Positions 62,411 to 64,000 of a stretch of DNA of 64,000 nt are shown one piece after another (position 1 is the first letter of the stretch; every line of letters starts with the position of its first letter). Source of the stretch: Sphingomonadales bacterium. Lineage in GTDB: Bacteria > Pseudomonadota > Alphaproteobacteria > Sphingomonadales > Sphingomonadaceae. Both the position numbers and the translations under genes were made by a program. The stretch spans positions 372,001-436,000 of the forward strand of contig JAIXWO010000021.1 in the NCBI GenBank assembly GCA_027491235.1. The letters run 5' to 3'. The notes under the pieces are model-generated. The model was not told where the DNA came from. It did no database searches and saw only the letters and a program-made list of their open reading frames with translations.

Positions 62411-63090
62411 CCGTAGCGGGCATTGACGGGCTGGAGATCATTCGCAAACGCGAAGCGCGGCGGATGAAATTGACTGTCGATCCCCGCAGTGGCGCGGTCC
62501 GCCTTGTCCTGCCCCTGCGTGCAGCGCTTGGTCCGGCGATGGATTGGGTGGAGGCGCATCGCGGCTGGATAGAGCGGCAACGCGCCCGCCTGCCAGACCC
62601 TTGGCCCATCACAATGGGCATGGCCGTGCCCTTTGCAGGGCAGGATTATGAGCTCGACTGGTCAGAGGCGCATCCGCGCAAACCCGCACTTTTGGGTGAG
62701 CGATTGACCATTGGTGGGCCTCAAGACGTTATGGCGTCACGACTTTTGCGCTGGATGCGGGCGGAGGCCAAGGCGGTTCTCGACGCGGAAACCCGCGCCA
62801 TTGCAGGGGCGGCCAATATCGAGGTGGCCGAGGTGTCCGTTGGTGATCCCCGCGCGCGTTGGGGCAGTTGTTCGAGCAGCGGCAATATCCGCTATAGCTG
62901 GCGGCTGATCCTCATGCCGGACCATGTCCGCCGGTCGATTGTGGCGCATGAAGTGGCGCACCGCGTCCATATGGATCACAGCCGCGCCTTTCACCGTCTT
63001 GAGGCAGAGCTTTTTGGAGCGGACCCGCGCACCGCACGCGCCTGGCTGCGCGCGCATGGCGCCCGGCTTCACTGGTTCGGGCGGGACTGA
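62407..63090 (+). CDS. SprT-like/YgjP family metallopeptidase
   Basis: The 227-residue protein has the zinc metallopeptidase motif HEVAHRVHMDHSRAFH (HExxH with a downstream His), preceded by RARWGSCSSSGNIRYSWRLILMP, typical of the M48-related YgjP/DUF45 family. The start is GTG 62407, with GGAGGA about 9 nt upstream; a longer ATG start at 62386 overlaps the YcgN gene more. Its 3' end overlaps the convergent PBP gene by 22 bp. Confidence 0.88.
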   Translation: MTVAGIDGLEIIRKREARRMKLTVDPRSGAVRLVLPLRAALGPAMDWVEAHRGWIERQRARLPDPWPITMGMAVPFAGQDYELDWSEAHPRKPALLGERLTIGGPQDVMASRLLRWMRAEAKAVLDAETRAIAGAANIEVAEVSVGDPRARWGSCSSSGNIRYSWRLILMPDHVRRSIVAHEVAHRVHMDHSRAFHRLEAELFGADPRTARAWLRAHGARLHWFGRD

Positions 63091-64000
63091 TCGGCGCGCG
63101 GCGCAGATGATCGGGCCGGCGTCGCGTCGCGTCGGGTGGCCTCATCGATGATGCGGCGATATTCGGCGTCTTCTGCTGCGGGATCATAGTCTGAAGGTGC
63201 CGCCGGTTCGATTGGATTGCCATTCTCATCCACGAAGGAGGACGGGGCCGCGGCATTGCCCTGATCGCCCAGATAGGCTTCCTCGTCGGTCTCGAGCATC
63301 CACTCCGGCAAGGTCACATCTGTTTCGAACTTTTCGACCGGGCGTTTGGCAACAGCTGTGCGCATGAACGCGGCAAAGGCCATGGCCGGGGCTCGTCCGC
63401 CCTGCAGATCGCGCACGGGACGTGCATCATCGCGGCCCATCCAGACACCTGTGGTGATCCCGCTTGAAAAGCCCATGAACCAGCCATCTTTATTGGAGCT
63501 CGTCGTGCCCGTTTTACCGGCGACGGGGCGGCCAATTTGCGCGGCGCGGCCTGTGCCTGCGCTGACGGCGGTCTGCATCATATCGGTCATGCCAGCAGCC
63601 ACCCAGGGGTCGATCAGCTGGAGGTCCGGTTCCTTGGCGCGCTGATAAAGCAGCTCGCCGGACGCCGACGTCACCTTGACGATCCCATAAGGGGCAACGG
63701 CTTTGCCCTTGGCCTGTACGGCGGCATAAGCGCGCGTCATGTCGATCAGGCGGACGTCCGATGTGCCCAGCACCATCGATGGCTGCGTGTTGATCGGTGT
63801 GGTGATGCCAAGCCTGCGCGCCATGCCCGCAATAGCGCCTGTGCCGATTTCCTGCCCGATCTGCGCTGCGATCGTGTTGATCGAATAGGTAAAGGCCGTG
63901 CGCAACGTCATTTCGCCGAGGTTCCGGCCGGAATTGTTGCGCGGGCTCCACCCGCCAATGTCGACGGGCTGGTCAATCATCTTGGTTTCCGGTGTCATGC
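63069..64000 (-). CDS. Penicillin-binding protein 1A, partial (5' part off window)
   Basis: This is the C-terminal part of a class A PBP transpeptidase. The second motif SxN is in FTYSINTIAAQIG and the third in VAGKTGTTSSNKDGWFMGF. The transglycosylase domain and the SxxK motif lie beyond the right edge, so PBP1A (mrcA) is probable but not certain. The C-terminal tail is acidic and Pro/Ala rich. The frame is open to the edge. Confidence 0.88.
   Translation of the reverse strand, partial: MTPETKMIDQPVDIGGWSPRNNSGRNLGEMTLRTAFTYSINTIAAQIGQEIGTGAIAGMARRLGITTPINTQPSMVLGTSDVRLIDMTRAYAAVQAKGKAVAPYGIVKVTSASGELLYQRAKEPDLQLIDPWVAAGMTDMMQTAVSAGTGRAAQIGRPVAGKTGTTSSNKDGWFMGFSSGITTGVWMGRDDARPVRDLQGGRAPAMAFAAFMRTAVAKRPVEKFETDVTLPEWMLETDEEAYLGDQGNAAAPSSFVDENGNPIEPAAPSDYDPAAEDAEYRRIIDEATRRDATPARSSAPRADQSRPNQ

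Overview
This is a GC-rich, gene-dense chromosomal window from an alphaproteobacterium, most likely Sphingomonadales (Sphingomonas/Sphingopyxis-like). The evidence is TrcR/DUF1013, MmcB-type and DUF1491 genes, an NDUFS4-like complex I subunit, the hemE / ppsR-maf-aroE-coaE-dnaQ / mnmE-mnmG-rsmG-parA-parB arrangement, and dispersed palindromes of the kind common in sphingomonads. I see no tRNA, rRNA, CRISPR array, insertion sequence or prophage.

Layout. 1-5.2 kb: metabolic and hypothetical genes (DUF885 protein cut by the left edge, prolyl-4-hydroxylase-like oxygenase, exported amidohydrolase) and a small divergent module built around an S24 repressor with a palindromic operator. 5.3-12.4 kb: tamA-tamB, then an MsrQ-like membrane protein and a PepSY protein, ending in an intrinsic terminator. 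12.4-18 kb: serC (with a structured leader), serA, hisZ and purA. 18-25 kb: MFS transporter, then a reverse-strand run of DnaJ-like, YihY, FabI and AroC genes, chorismate mutase, and a polyprenyl diphosphate synthase. 25-32 kb: CDF transporter, HrpB, NDUFS4-like protein, NUDIX hydrolase, a LemA-TPM-TPM operon and MscL. 32-35.5 kb: a sulfur block (msrA, msrB, metC-like, sseA). 35.5-44.8 kb: queF, an EAL protein, a cytochrome P450, a HerA-like ATPase, trcR, an MBL hydrolase, MmcB, a SleB-type hydrolase, DUF1491, ptsN and hpf.

44.8-60.7 kb holds the probable chromosomal replication origin. The overlapping operon ppsR-maf-aroE-coaE-dnaQ runs leftward and hemE-hemJ-rho-terC runs rightward. Between them (48302-48615) is a non-coding region with a perfect DnaA box, degenerate boxes, five GANTC (CcrM) sites in 124 bp and an AT-rich end. 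About 8-10 kb to the right, mnmG-rsmG-parA-parB carries four near-consensus parS palindromes, so origin firing and segregation elements sit together. 60.7-64 kb: ankyrin protein, SCO-family lipoprotein, YcgN-family protein, SprT-like metallopeptidase, and the 3' part of a PBP1A-type gene cut by the right edge.

The most rewarding non-coding signals are the oriC candidate, the parS cluster, the S24 operator, the serC leader, and an intrinsic terminator placed just upstream of the TTG-started trcR. I see no wholly novel multi-gene system; the best candidate for an under-described module is the S24 repressor with its divergent overlapping small-protein pair (3456-4691).
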